DNA of 32,272 nucleotides from contig NZ_CVTB01000275.1 in the NCBI RefSeq assembly GCF_001050015.1, forward strand, positions 1-32,272, given 5' to 3'. The position numbers were made by a program, and so were the translations under genes. A model generated the notes under the pieces. It ran no database searches. It was not told the origin of the DNA and saw nothing but the letters and a program-made list of their open reading frames with translations. Below are positions 25,790 to 32,272 of this stretch, one piece after another (position 1 is the first letter of the stretch; the number at the start of each line of letters is the position of its first letter). The DNA comes from Mycolicibacterium malmesburyense. Its GTDB lineage: Bacteria > Actinomycetota > Actinomycetes > Mycobacteriales > Mycobacteriaceae.

Positions 25790-25809
25790 TACAGCTATCC
25801 ACTGAGTAT
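25781..25809 (+). promoter_or_regulatory. Promoter of the aminotransferase gene
   Basis: A perfect -35 TTGACA (25781-25786), a 17-bp spacer, GAGTAT -10 (25804-25809), then 6 nt to the ATG at 25816, so the mRNA is probably leaderless. The geometry copies that of the 22053-22081 promoter. Confidence 0.65.
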
Positions 25810-25815
25810 CAAGCC

Positions 25816-27096
25816 ATGACCTCGGCCTCTCAAGCCCCACAACTCTCGCAGATCCTCAAACAGGCGACCGGCGTCGTCGCCGCGCGCGGCGAAGGCGTGC
25901 TGCTGTTCGACGAACAGGACCGCCGCTACCTCGACTTCACCGCGGGCATCGGGGTGACCAGCACCGGACACTGCCACCCGCGCGTGGTGGAGGCTGCCCA
26001 ACGCCAGATCGGCACGCTGATCCACGGCCAGTACACGACCGTCATGCACCGGCCGCTGCTCACGCTCGTCGAACGCCTCGGCGAGGTGCTGCCGCCCGGA
26101 CTGGACCGGCTGTTCTTCGCCAACTCCGGCAGCGAGGCGGTGGAGGCGGCGCTGCGGCTGTCCCGTCAGGCCACCGGCCGCCCGAACGTCATCGTCTTCC
26201 ACGGCGGCTTCCACGGCCGCACCGTCGCGGCGGCGTCGATGACCACCTCGGGCACCCGGTTCCGCGCGGGGTTCGCGCCGCTGATGGCGGGCGTGCACGT
26301 CGCACCGTTCCCCGATCCCGGCCACTTCGGGTGGCCGGTCGAGCAGGCCACCGACTTCGCTTTGAGCCAACTGGACTACGTCCTGCAGACGATCAGCGCC
26401 CCCGCCGACACCGCCGCGTTCTTCATCGAACCGGTGCTCGGCGAGGGCGGTTACGTGCCGGCCAACGAACGGTTCTTCGCGGGACTGCGCGAGCGCGCCG
26501 ACAAGTACGGCATTCTGCTGGTCGTCGACGAGGTGCAGACCGGCTTCGGTCGCACCGGGCGGTTCTGGGGCAGTCAGCACTTCATCACCGACCCGCAAGT
26601 GCGCCCGGACATCTTGATCACGGCCAAGGGACTGGCGTCGGGCTTCCCGCTGTCGGGCATCGCGGCGCCGGCGGCGCTGATGGAGCGGGCTTGGCCGGGA
26701 TCGCAGGGCGGCACGTACGGCGCCAACGCGGTGGCGTGCGCGGCGGCGGTGGCCACCCTCGACGTGATCGCCGACGAGCGGCTGGTCGACAACGCCGCCG
26801 AACGCGGCGCCCAGTTGCGCGAGGCATTGCAGACGGTGGGCGACAAGTTCGACGCGATCACCGATGTGCGCGGCCTCGGACTGATGCTGGGCACCGAATT
26901 CCGCGACGCCGCAGGCAAACCCGACGGCGCGACGGCCCTGGCGGTGCAGCAGGAGGCCGCCCGGCGCGGCCTGTTGCTGCTGACCTGCGGCGCATGGGGG
27001 CAGGTGGTCAGGTTCATCCCGGCGCTCGTCGTGACCGCCGAGCAGATCGACCAGGCGGCAGGCATCTGGTCCGACGCGGTGAGCGCGGTGCTCTGA
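25816..27096 (+). CDS. Class III PLP aminotransferase (4-aminobutyrate aminotransferase-like)
   Basis: A 426-residue omega-aminotransferase. Conserved parts: FTAGIGVTSTGHCHPRVVEA, FFANSGSEAVEAALRLSRQATGR in two pieces, FHGGFHGRT, the PLP-binding D238 (LLVVDEVQTGFGRTG) and the Schiff-base lysine K271 (ILITAKGLASGFPLSG). It moves an amino group from an omega-amino acid to 2-oxoglutarate or pyruvate, giving a semialdehyde for the divergent aldehyde dehydrogenase. It is distinct enough from the usual GabT context that the substrate is uncertain. The promoter is embedded in the operator. Its stop is 1 bp from that of the convergent transporter. Confidence 0.92.
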   Translation: MTSASQAPQLSQILKQATGVVAARGEGVLLFDEQDRRYLDFTAGIGVTSTGHCHPRVVEAAQRQIGTLIHGQYTTVMHRPLLTLVERLGEVLPPGLDRLFFANSGSEAVEAALRLSRQATGRPNVIVFHGGFHGRTVAAASMTTSGTRFRAGFAPLMAGVHVAPFPDPGHFGWPVEQATDFALSQLDYVLQTISAPADTAAFFIEPVLGEGGYVPANERFFAGLRERADKYGILLVVDEVQTGFGRTGRFWGSQHFITDPQVRPDILITAKGLASGFPLSGIAAPAALMERAWPGSQGGTYGANAVACAAAVATLDVIADERLVDNAAERGAQLREALQTVGDKFDAITDVRGLGLMLGTEFRDAAGKPDGATALAVQQEAARRGLLLLTCGAWGQVVRFIPALVVTAEQIDQAAGIWSDAVSAVL

Positions 27097-27097
27097 C

Positions 27098-28492
27098 TCA
27101 GCGGCTGCCCTCGAGTTCGTAGTCAAGCGGGCCGGGCGCACCCCTGGTGCCGGGGATCTTGGTTCCGTATATCGGGCAGCGCGCTGTCTCGGGCACCTTG
27201 ACGAGCGCGATCGCGCCGACGACACAGGCGCCCATCATGTAGTACGCCGGCACGAGGTTGTCGCCGGTCGCATTGACCAGCCAGTCGTTGACCGCGGGTG
27301 CGGTGCCGCCGAAAAGCGCCGTCGCCACGTTGTAGGCGATCGCGAACCCGGCGTAACGCACCTGGGTCGGGAACATGGCCGGGAACGTCGCCGAGATGGT
27401 CGCCAGCTGCGGTACGTACAACAGGCCCAGCACGGCGAAGCCGATGACGGCGCCGATAACGCCTGTCGACATCAGCAGGAACATCGGGACCACGGCGACG
27501 AACAAGCCGACCAGCGAGATCCACCACAACGGCTTGCGCCCGAACCGGTCAGAGGTGAGCCCGGCGAACGGCAGCAACACCATCATCGACAGCATGCCGA
27601 TGATGGGCACGATCAGCGCCATGTTGGTTGACAGCCCGATCGCGGTCTCCAGGTAGGTCGGCATATAGCTCAGCAGCGTGTAGTTCACCACGTTGAGCGC
27701 GACGACCAAGCCACCGAGCCGCAGGATCGGTCCCCAGTATCGGAAGAGGAGATCCTTGAACTCCGCCCAGATGTTCGTCTCCCGCTCCTCCTGCTCGAGG
27801 TCCTTGAAGACCGGCGTCTCCTCGAGTCGGGTGCGCAGGTAAAGGCCGATCAGACCGAGGGGTGCGGCGATGAGGAACGGCAACCGCCAACCCCACTCAT
27901 TCATCTGATCGTCGTTGAGCAAGACCGAGAATCCGAGCATCATCAGCGCGCCGGCGGAAAAACCCGCCAGCGTGCCGAATTCGAGGAAACTGCCCAGGAC
28001 GCCGCGGCGACGGGCCGGTGCGTACTCCGCCATAAATGTGGCCGCTCCGCCGTATTCACCGCCGGTGGAGAAGCCCTGGATCATGCGCAGCACCACCATC
28101 AACACCGGCGCCCACAGTCCGATCGCGCCATAGGAAGGCACCAGGCCGACACAGAAGGTCGCCCCGGCCATCAGCAGGATGGTGACAGCCAGCACCTGCC
28201 TGCGACCGAACCGGTCGCCGAGCGGGCCCCAGACGAAGCCGCCCAAGGGCCGCACCAGGAACGACACCGCGAAGGTCATCAGCGCCAGCAGGGTCGCGGT
28301 GGGGCCTTCACCCGGGAAGATCGCCGCGGAGATGTAGGTGACGCCATAGGCGTACAGGCCGTAGTCGAACCATTCGGTGGCATTGCCGATGGCCGACGCC
28401 GCGATGGCCTTCCTCACGACCCCGGGGGGTTGGTCCTGCTCGACGGAAGGATGTTCGGGATCAGCCGGTTGGTCGGGATCTTGGACGTCCAT
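27098..28492 (-). CDS. MFS transporter, metabolite:H+ symporter (ProP-like) family
   Basis: A 464-residue, twelve-helix inner-membrane symporter. MHS-family marks: ASAIGNATEWFDYGLYAY in helix 1, GDRFGRRQVLA in the first cytoplasmic loop, RMIQGFSTGGEYGGAATF, the half-way GRKPLWW repeat (SDRFGRKPLW), and WRLPFLIAAPLGLIGLYLRTRLEETPVF. ATG 28492 has GAGGGAACCC upstream; the N-terminal 30 residues are acidic and Pro-rich. MHS proteins carry betaine, proline, citrate, 2-oxoglutarate or dicarboxylates. It lies at the edge of the catabolic cluster but its upstream region has no copy of the operator, so membership in the pathway is only suggested by position. Confidence 0.9.
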   Translation of the reverse strand: MDVQDPDQPADPEHPSVEQDQPPGVVRKAIAASAIGNATEWFDYGLYAYGVTYISAAIFPGEGPTATLLALMTFAVSFLVRPLGGFVWGPLGDRFGRRQVLAVTILLMAGATFCVGLVPSYGAIGLWAPVLMVVLRMIQGFSTGGEYGGAATFMAEYAPARRRGVLGSFLEFGTLAGFSAGALMMLGFSVLLNDDQMNEWGWRLPFLIAAPLGLIGLYLRTRLEETPVFKDLEQEERETNIWAEFKDLLFRYWGPILRLGGLVVALNVVNYTLLSYMPTYLETAIGLSTNMALIVPIIGMLSMMVLLPFAGLTSDRFGRKPLWWISLVGLFVAVVPMFLLMSTGVIGAVIGFAVLGLLYVPQLATISATFPAMFPTQVRYAGFAIAYNVATALFGGTAPAVNDWLVNATGDNLVPAYYMMGACVVGAIALVKVPETARCPIYGTKIPGTRGAPGPLDYELEGSR

Positions 28493-28514
28493 GGGTTCCC
28501 TCGTGTCCGTCGGG

Positions 28515-28577
28515 CACGGCCTGCCCCGGCGAGCGCGCCGGCAGCGGGGCCGTGTTTCTCGGTGCACAGGCAAATTA
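28515..28577 (-). promoter_or_regulatory. Structured leader and -10 candidate of the transporter gene
   Basis: TAATTT on the minus strand (28572-28577) is a possible -10, implying a leader of about 70 nt. The leader holds a strong hairpin: CACGGCC (28515-28521) with GGCCGTG (28548-28554), and inside it CGGCG-AGCG-CGCCG (28527-28540). It matches no riboswitch I know. Confidence 0.35.
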
Positions 28578-28710
28578 CCAGCGCAGGCGCGGGGATACCC
28601 GGGATAGCCGTTCTCAAGGCGACATTGACAGAACTGCTAAGAAGTGAAACGGCTGGTCGGGCCGGATCGATGGACGGTCCGCGGTCGTGCGGCCCCGGGT
28701 CGCTGCCCGA

Positions 28711-28716
28711 TAGATT
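28711..28716 (+). promoter_or_regulatory. -10 box of gluQ (leaderless)
   Basis: TAGATT followed by 6 nt and the ATG at 28723, with no ribosome binding site. Confidence 0.6.
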
Positions 28717-28722
28717 GCGCTC

Positions 28723-29589
28723 ATGAGCGCAGGCAGGTTCGCCCCGAGCCCGTCGGCGGACCTGCATATCGGCAACCTGCGCACCGCGATCCTCGCCTGG
28801 CTGTTCGCCCGTTCCACCGGACGGCGGTTCCTCATGCGCGTCGACGATCTCGACGACCGCACGTTCGCCGACGTCGGACGACGGCAGCTCGCGGACCTGG
28901 CCGCGATCGGGCTGACGTGGGACGTCGTGGAGTGGCAGTCCGAACACCCCGAGCGGTACACCGCCGCGATCGCCGAACTCGAACGCCGGGGTCTGCTCTA
29001 CGAATGCTATTGCAGCCGTAGGGACATCGCTCAGGCGCCGCGTGCTCCGCATGCGCCGCAGGGGGCGTACCCGGGCATTTGCCGGGACCTGACCGACGCC
29101 GCGCGCGCCCAGCGGCGAGCCGAGACGGGTCGGCCGCCCGCGTTGCGGTTGCGCACCGACGCCATCGTGCACACCGTCCATGACGTGCTGCAGGGCGAGT
29201 ACACCGGCATCGTGGACGACTTCGTGGTGCGTCGCGGCGACGGCGTGCCCGCCTACAACCTCGCGGTCGTGGTCGACGACGCCGCCCAGTCCGTCGATCA
29301 GGTGGTGCGCGGGGACGACCTGCTGCCCTCCTCCCCGCGCCAGGCCTATCTCGCCCGGATGATGGGCTACCCCGAGCCGGTCTACGCCCACGTCCCGCTG
29401 GTGCTCAACGAGGATGGCGCGCGGTTGGCCAAACGCGACGGGGCCGTCACGCTGGCCGAGATCGGCGTGGCGCGGGCGCTCGCACAGATCGGCGAATCGT
29501 TGGGCTGGCGGGCCCGCGACGTCGCGGGCATGCTCGCCGAGTTCGACCCGCAACGGCTTCCGCGCCGGCCGTGGATTTATCGGCCCTGA
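28723..29589 (+). CDS. gluQ: Glutamyl-Q tRNA(Asp) synthetase
   Basis: A shortened GluRS paralogue that attaches glutamate to queuosine in tRNA-Asp; 288 residues, the usual length. The class I signature is HIGNLRTAIL (15-24) and the KMSKS-like loop is RLAKRDGAVTL. The zinc site is complete: C95, C97, Y116, C120 (YECYCSRRD ... YPGICR). The anticodon-binding domain of true GluRS is absent, which separates the two. The ATG at 28723 is leaderless. The stop is followed within 6 bp by a 60-bp palindromic repeat. Confidence 0.95.
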   Translation: MSAGRFAPSPSADLHIGNLRTAILAWLFARSTGRRFLMRVDDLDDRTFADVGRRQLADLAAIGLTWDVVEWQSEHPERYTAAIAELERRGLLYECYCSRRDIAQAPRAPHAPQGAYPGICRDLTDAARAQRRAETGRPPALRLRTDAIVHTVHDVLQGEYTGIVDDFVVRRGDGVPAYNLAVVVDDAAQSVDQVVRGDDLLPSSPRQAYLARMMGYPEPVYAHVPLVLNEDGARLAKRDGAVTLAEIGVARALAQIGESLGWRARDVAGMLAEFDPQRLPRRPWIYRP

Positions 29590-29595
29590 TCCTCG

Positions 29596-29655
29596 GCGAG
29601 CGACCGCTGTTGTCCGGTTTCGCGCGGCGTGTCCGGGGCAGACACGGTCGCTCGC
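29596..29655. repeat. 60-bp palindromic repeat, copy L (after gluQ)
   Basis: Outer arms GCGAGCGACCG (29596-29606) and CGGTCGCTCGC (29645-29655) are perfect. An inner inverted repeat CGTGTC...GACACG (right half) offers a second hairpin. A closely related 61-bp copy is at 31027-31087. It sits between the convergent ends of gluQ and the CoA-transferase gene, so it may act as a terminator for both. Confidence 0.8.
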
Positions 29656-29671
29656 GCGAAGATTGGGTCTG

Positions 29672-30988
29672 TCAGGCGACCGGTGAGCGACCCTTCGAGG
29701 CCCGGTCGGCCGCGGCGAGAAGATCCTCGCGGAACCGCGGATGCGCGATCGCGGCGAGCGCCTCACCGCGTTCGCGGACCGTACGGCCCTCGAGCTCCGC
29801 GGCGCCGTACTCGGTGACGATCACGTCGACGTGGTGGCGCGGCGTGGTGATCACCGCTCCCGGCCCGAACCACGGCATGATCCGCGACTGCAGCTCGCCG
29901 TCTTTCTCGTAGGTCGACGGCAGGCAGATCAGCGAGCGGTCCGACAGCTCGAGGCCGGCGCCCGCGACGAAATCCTCTGCGCCGCCGATGCCGCTGAACT
30001 GGTTGCCGCCGATGGTGTCGGCGACGACCTGGCCCTGGATGTCGACCGCGAGCGCACCGTTGATCGACACCATCTCGTGGTTGGCGCCGATCACCTCGGG
30101 GGCGTTGACGATCTCCACCGGCAGGAACGCGACGTCGCGGTTGCCGTCGAGCCAGGCGTACAGGTCCGTCGAGCCGAACGCGAACGTCGTCACGCTCACT
30201 CCGTCGTAGAGGCCCTTGCCCGTGTTGGTGACCTTGCCGGCGCGGTGCAGCTTCATGCAGCCGTCGGTGAACATCTCGCTGTGCAGGCCGTATTCGCCAC
30301 CGTCCCCCTCGGCGAGCAGCGTCGCGATCTGGCTGGGGATGGATCCGATTCCGGTCTGCAGCGTCGCACCGGACCGGATGAATGCGACGGCGTGGCGTGC
30401 GATCGCCGTATCGACCTCGGTCGCCTCGGCTTCGGGAAGCGCGAGCGGCGCGTCGGTCGAGTGAACGAGGATGTCGATCTCGTCGACGTGCAACGCATGC
30501 CGGTGCTCGTCTCCGAGGCCGAAGGTGCGGGGGTAGCCCGGCGATGTCTCGACGATCAGCAGGCGTTCGGGATCGCCTCCTGCGCGGTGTAATTCGTCGA
30601 CCGTGCCGCCGGCGTGCAGGGACAGCGAGCACCAGCCGTCGTCGTCCGGCGGCGTCGCGACCGTGGTCACCACCCGCGGCGCCTGACGTTCGAGCAGCGG
30701 GCCGAAACGGCGAAAGTCCGCCGGCGCGAACTCGACGTTGGCACCCCCATCACGCAGCGCCCGTTCCAGCGGACCGTAGAAACCCGACAGGTAGTGCACG
30801 CCGGGTCGGGCGAACAACTCGGTGCCGACCGCCAGCAGCGCGCCGTAGACGCGCAGGTCCGTCCAGTCGTCGCGCTCCCCGAGCGCGCGCAGGAACGCCG
30901 GTGGCTGGCCCGGCCCGAGCGGGATCCCCAACGTGTCGTCAGTCGCGAGGCGTGCGGCGGCCTGCTCGGCGGTGAGCTCGGATGGCAT
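29672..30988 (-). CDS. Acetyl-CoA hydrolase / CoA-transferase family protein
   Basis: A 438-residue enzyme of the Cat1/acetyl-CoA hydrolase family, which moves CoA between carboxylates or hydrolyses acyl-CoA through a glutamyl-CoA intermediate. Family blocks: TLQTGIGSIPSQIA, EYGLHSEMFTDGCMKL, TNTGKGLYDGVSV, LPVEIVNAPEVIGAN, VSINGALAVDIQGQV, and GIGGAEDFVAGA near the C-terminus, with VDVIVTEYGAAEL. ATG 30988 has AGGA about 8 nt upstream; ATG 30997 is an alternative. Stand-alone gene, flanked on both sides by the 60-bp palindromes. Substrate unknown (acetate, propionate, succinate or 4-hydroxybutyrate are family substrates). Confidence 0.87.
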   Translation of the reverse strand: MPSELTAEQAAARLATDDTLGIPLGPGQPPAFLRALGERDDWTDLRVYGALLAVGTELFARPGVHYLSGFYGPLERALRDGGANVEFAPADFRRFGPLLERQAPRVVTTVATPPDDDGWCSLSLHAGGTVDELHRAGGDPERLLIVETSPGYPRTFGLGDEHRHALHVDEIDILVHSTDAPLALPEAEATEVDTAIARHAVAFIRSGATLQTGIGSIPSQIATLLAEGDGGEYGLHSEMFTDGCMKLHRAGKVTNTGKGLYDGVSVTTFAFGSTDLYAWLDGNRDVAFLPVEIVNAPEVIGANHEMVSINGALAVDIQGQVVADTIGGNQFSGIGGAEDFVAGAGLELSDRSLICLPSTYEKDGELQSRIMPWFGPGAVITTPRHHVDVIVTEYGAAELEGRTVRERGEALAAIAHPRFREDLLAAADRASKGRSPVA

Positions 30989-31026
30989 GGCGCTCATCCT
31001 GCCAGTGCAGGCCCACGCGAAGCTGC

Positions 31027-31087
31027 GCGAGCGACCGCGGTTGTACACGAATATGCGGCGTGTCACCGTGCAGACACGGTCGCTCGC
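31027..31087. repeat. 61-bp palindromic repeat, copy R
   Basis: Same outer arms as copy L, GCGAGCGACCG (31027-31037) and CGGTCGCTCGC (31077-31087), and the same inner CGTGTC...GACACG; the central 12 or so bases differ. It ends 1 bp before the stop codon triplet of the saccharopine dehydrogenase-like gene (31089-31091) and lies 38 bp upstream of the CoA-transferase start. As with copy L, it directly follows a gene end. Confidence 0.8.
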
Positions 31088-31088
31088 G

Positions 31089-32272
31089 CTAGCGCTCTTT
31101 CTGTCCCCATGGCGAGCCGTAGGCCGTCAACAGGTCCAGGAACGGCACCGCGTCGAAGGCCTCCGGGCCGAGCACACCACTGCCGCTCCAGGTGCCGTCG
31201 GCCAGAAGCTCGAGCGCGACAACGGGATTGATCGCGGTCTGCCAGACCACACACTGGTGGCCGTACTCGGCCATCGACCATTCGTTGTCGACGACGTGAT
31301 AGAGGTAGGTCGACCGGGGGTTGCCGTCCTTCCCGGTGCCCGTCACCCACAGGCCCGCACACGTCTTTCCGCGCATCTTGGGACCGAGTGTCGCAGGGTT
31401 AGGCAGGCACGCGGCCACGACATCGCGCGGGCTGACCTCGACGGGGCCGTTGTCGCTGCCGACCGTCACCTTGTCGGTGCGGTCGAGCCCGAGCTTGTGC
31501 AGCGTCTTGAGCACGCCGATGAACTCCTCGCCCAGGCCGTACTTGAACGTCGCGCGCCTGCATTTGACCCAGCGCGGCATCAACAGCACCTCCTCGTGCT
31601 CGACGTTGACGCATTCGACCGGGCCGATGCCGTCGGGGAAGTCGAAAACCTCTGGCTCGCTGAAGGGTTCGGTGGTGAACCAACCGCGGTCGGCCTCCCA
31701 GATGACGGGCGGGTTGAGGCACTCCTCGATGGTGGTCCAAATGGAGAACGACGGCGCGAACTCGTAACCCTCGACGGTCAGGTTCGACCCGTCCCGGGTG
31801 CCGAGCTCGTCGATGTCGGAGAACAGGTGGTCGGCGGCGTAGCGCGCGAACACGTCCGACAGGCCGGGCTCCACGCCGATACCGACCAGCGCCAGTCGAC
31901 CGGCGTCGCGCCACCGCTGTTCGGCGGCGAACTGTTCGTCGCCGAGCTTGACCCCCGCCAGCGCGTACGGCCGCTCCGGGTGGCGCTGCGACAGGCTCAT
32001 CGCCATGTCGAGGTAGTCGGCGCCGCCGGCGAGGGCGCCGTCGAAGATCGGCATGACGAAGCGGGGGTCGACCGCGTTCATCACGTGGGTGATCCGGTGC
32101 GTGCGGACCAGCTCGGCGACCGCGTCGGCGGAGGAGGCGTCCACTCGCGCGGAGACGAACCGCGCATCCCCGACCGCGAAAGCCGCCTGCCGCGCCCGGA
32201 TCTCGTCGTAGTCGGCGACGACGACCGTCTCGAAGAAGTCGCGGCGGGTTGCGATGGAACAGAATGCCGCGC
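31089..32272 (-). CDS. Saccharopine dehydrogenase-like NAD(P)-binding protein (5' end outside window)
   Basis: The frame is open to the window edge (first full codon at 32270), so at least 394 residues are present and only the extreme N-terminus with the GxGxxG loop is missing. The visible part starts within the Rossmann domain: IATRRDFFETVVVADYDE, then MNAVDPRFVMPIFDGALAGGADYLDMAMS, the block typical of saccharopine dehydrogenase/homospermidine-type proteins. The C-terminal domain ends TWSGSGVLGPEAFDAVPFL. The internal GTG at 32144 is not the true start. Likely a lysine- or carboxynorspermidine-type dehydrogenase; without the N-terminus and neighbours I cannot choose. Confidence 0.87.
   Translation of the reverse strand, partial: AAFCSIATRRDFFETVVVADYDEIRARQAAFAVGDARFVSARVDASSADAVAELVRTHRITHVMNAVDPRFVMPIFDGALAGGADYLDMAMSLSQRHPERPYALAGVKLGDEQFAAEQRWRDAGRLALVGIGVEPGLSDVFARYAADHLFSDIDELGTRDGSNLTVEGYEFAPSFSIWTTIEECLNPPVIWEADRGWFTTEPFSEPEVFDFPDGIGPVECVNVEHEEVLLMPRWVKCRRATFKYGLGEEFIGVLKTLHKLGLDRTDKVTVGSDNGPVEVSPRDVVAACLPNPATLGPKMRGKTCAGLWVTGTGKDGNPRSTYLYHVVDNEWSMAEYGHQCVVWQTAINPVVALELLADGTWSGSGVLGPEAFDAVPFLDLLTAYGSPWGQKER

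Noticed and set aside
27098..28492. Transporter as a proven member of the GntR regulon
   Set aside because: No operator copy is present upstream of it; only its position links it to the cluster.
28625..28653. TTGACA at 28625 as the -35 of gluQ or an operator half-site
   Set aside because: No TANNNT lies 16-19 bp downstream, and the second arm of the TTGTnnACAA palindrome is missing; the gluQ -10 is at 28711.

Overview
This window looks like chromosomal backbone of a rapidly growing mycobacterium (Mycolicibacterium type). The GC content is high and GTG/TTG starts are common. Several promoters place a TANNNT -10 box 6-7 nt before the start codon, as in leaderless mycobacterial mRNAs. Gene order on the left half (recR, ybaB, ami1, SRPBCC, FAD oxidoreductase, CFA-type methyltransferase, dnaX, aspartate aminotransferase, SRP RNA, tRNA-Ser, four-TM protein) and the Prim-PolC/ligC block match, from memory, the M. 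tuberculosis Rv3715c-Rv3731 neighbourhood. The presence of two LigC paralogues resembles M. smegmatis.

Layout. 1-2.4 kb: edge of a DUF559-type gene, a small hypothetical gene, recR-ybaB, and the divergent peptidoglycan amidase ami1. 2.4-5.6 kb: an SRPBCC protein and, divergently, a translationally coupled FAD oxidoreductase/fatty-acid methyltransferase pair of the kind that makes 10-methyl fatty acids. 5.6-10.1 kb: dnaX, a DUF559 gene inserted between two palindromic repeats, the aspartate aminotransferase and the SRP RNA. 10.2-14.5 kb: tRNA-Ser(GGA), a four-TM protein with an acidic tail, a PepA-like secreted serine protease, a TetR/reductase divergent pair, and a membrane-anchored hypothetical. 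14.5-19.1 kb: a Cu-only-type SodC lipoprotein with a Pro/Thr tail, Prim-PolC-LigC1 and divergent LigC2 (repair), and a small secreted protein. 19.1-27.1 kb: a catabolic cluster (DUF3830, amidase, 2-hydroxyacid dehydrogenase; two maleate-isomerase-type enzymes and a GntR/FCD regulator; aldehyde dehydrogenase; class III aminotransferase). 27.1-32.3 kb: an MHS-type transporter, GluQ-RS, an acetyl-CoA hydrolase/CoA-transferase flanked by a second palindromic repeat family, and a 5'-truncated saccharopine dehydrogenase-like gene.

How it fits together. The most informative signal is a 14-bp operator-like palindrome, GATTGT-TG-ACAATC. It occurs perfectly in two divergent intergenic regions, and as a close variant with an overlapping second site in front of the third unit. 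In two promoters its TTGACA is exactly the -35 box, 17 bp from the -10. This ties the 2-hydroxyacid dehydrogenase-amidase-DUF3830 operon, both isomerase-type genes with their GntR regulator, the aldehyde dehydrogenase and the aminotransferase into one local regulon. Its substrate cannot be named from the sequence. Two further unexplained signals are the palindrome-bracketed DUF559 gene and the 60-bp palindromes around the CoA-transferase gene.
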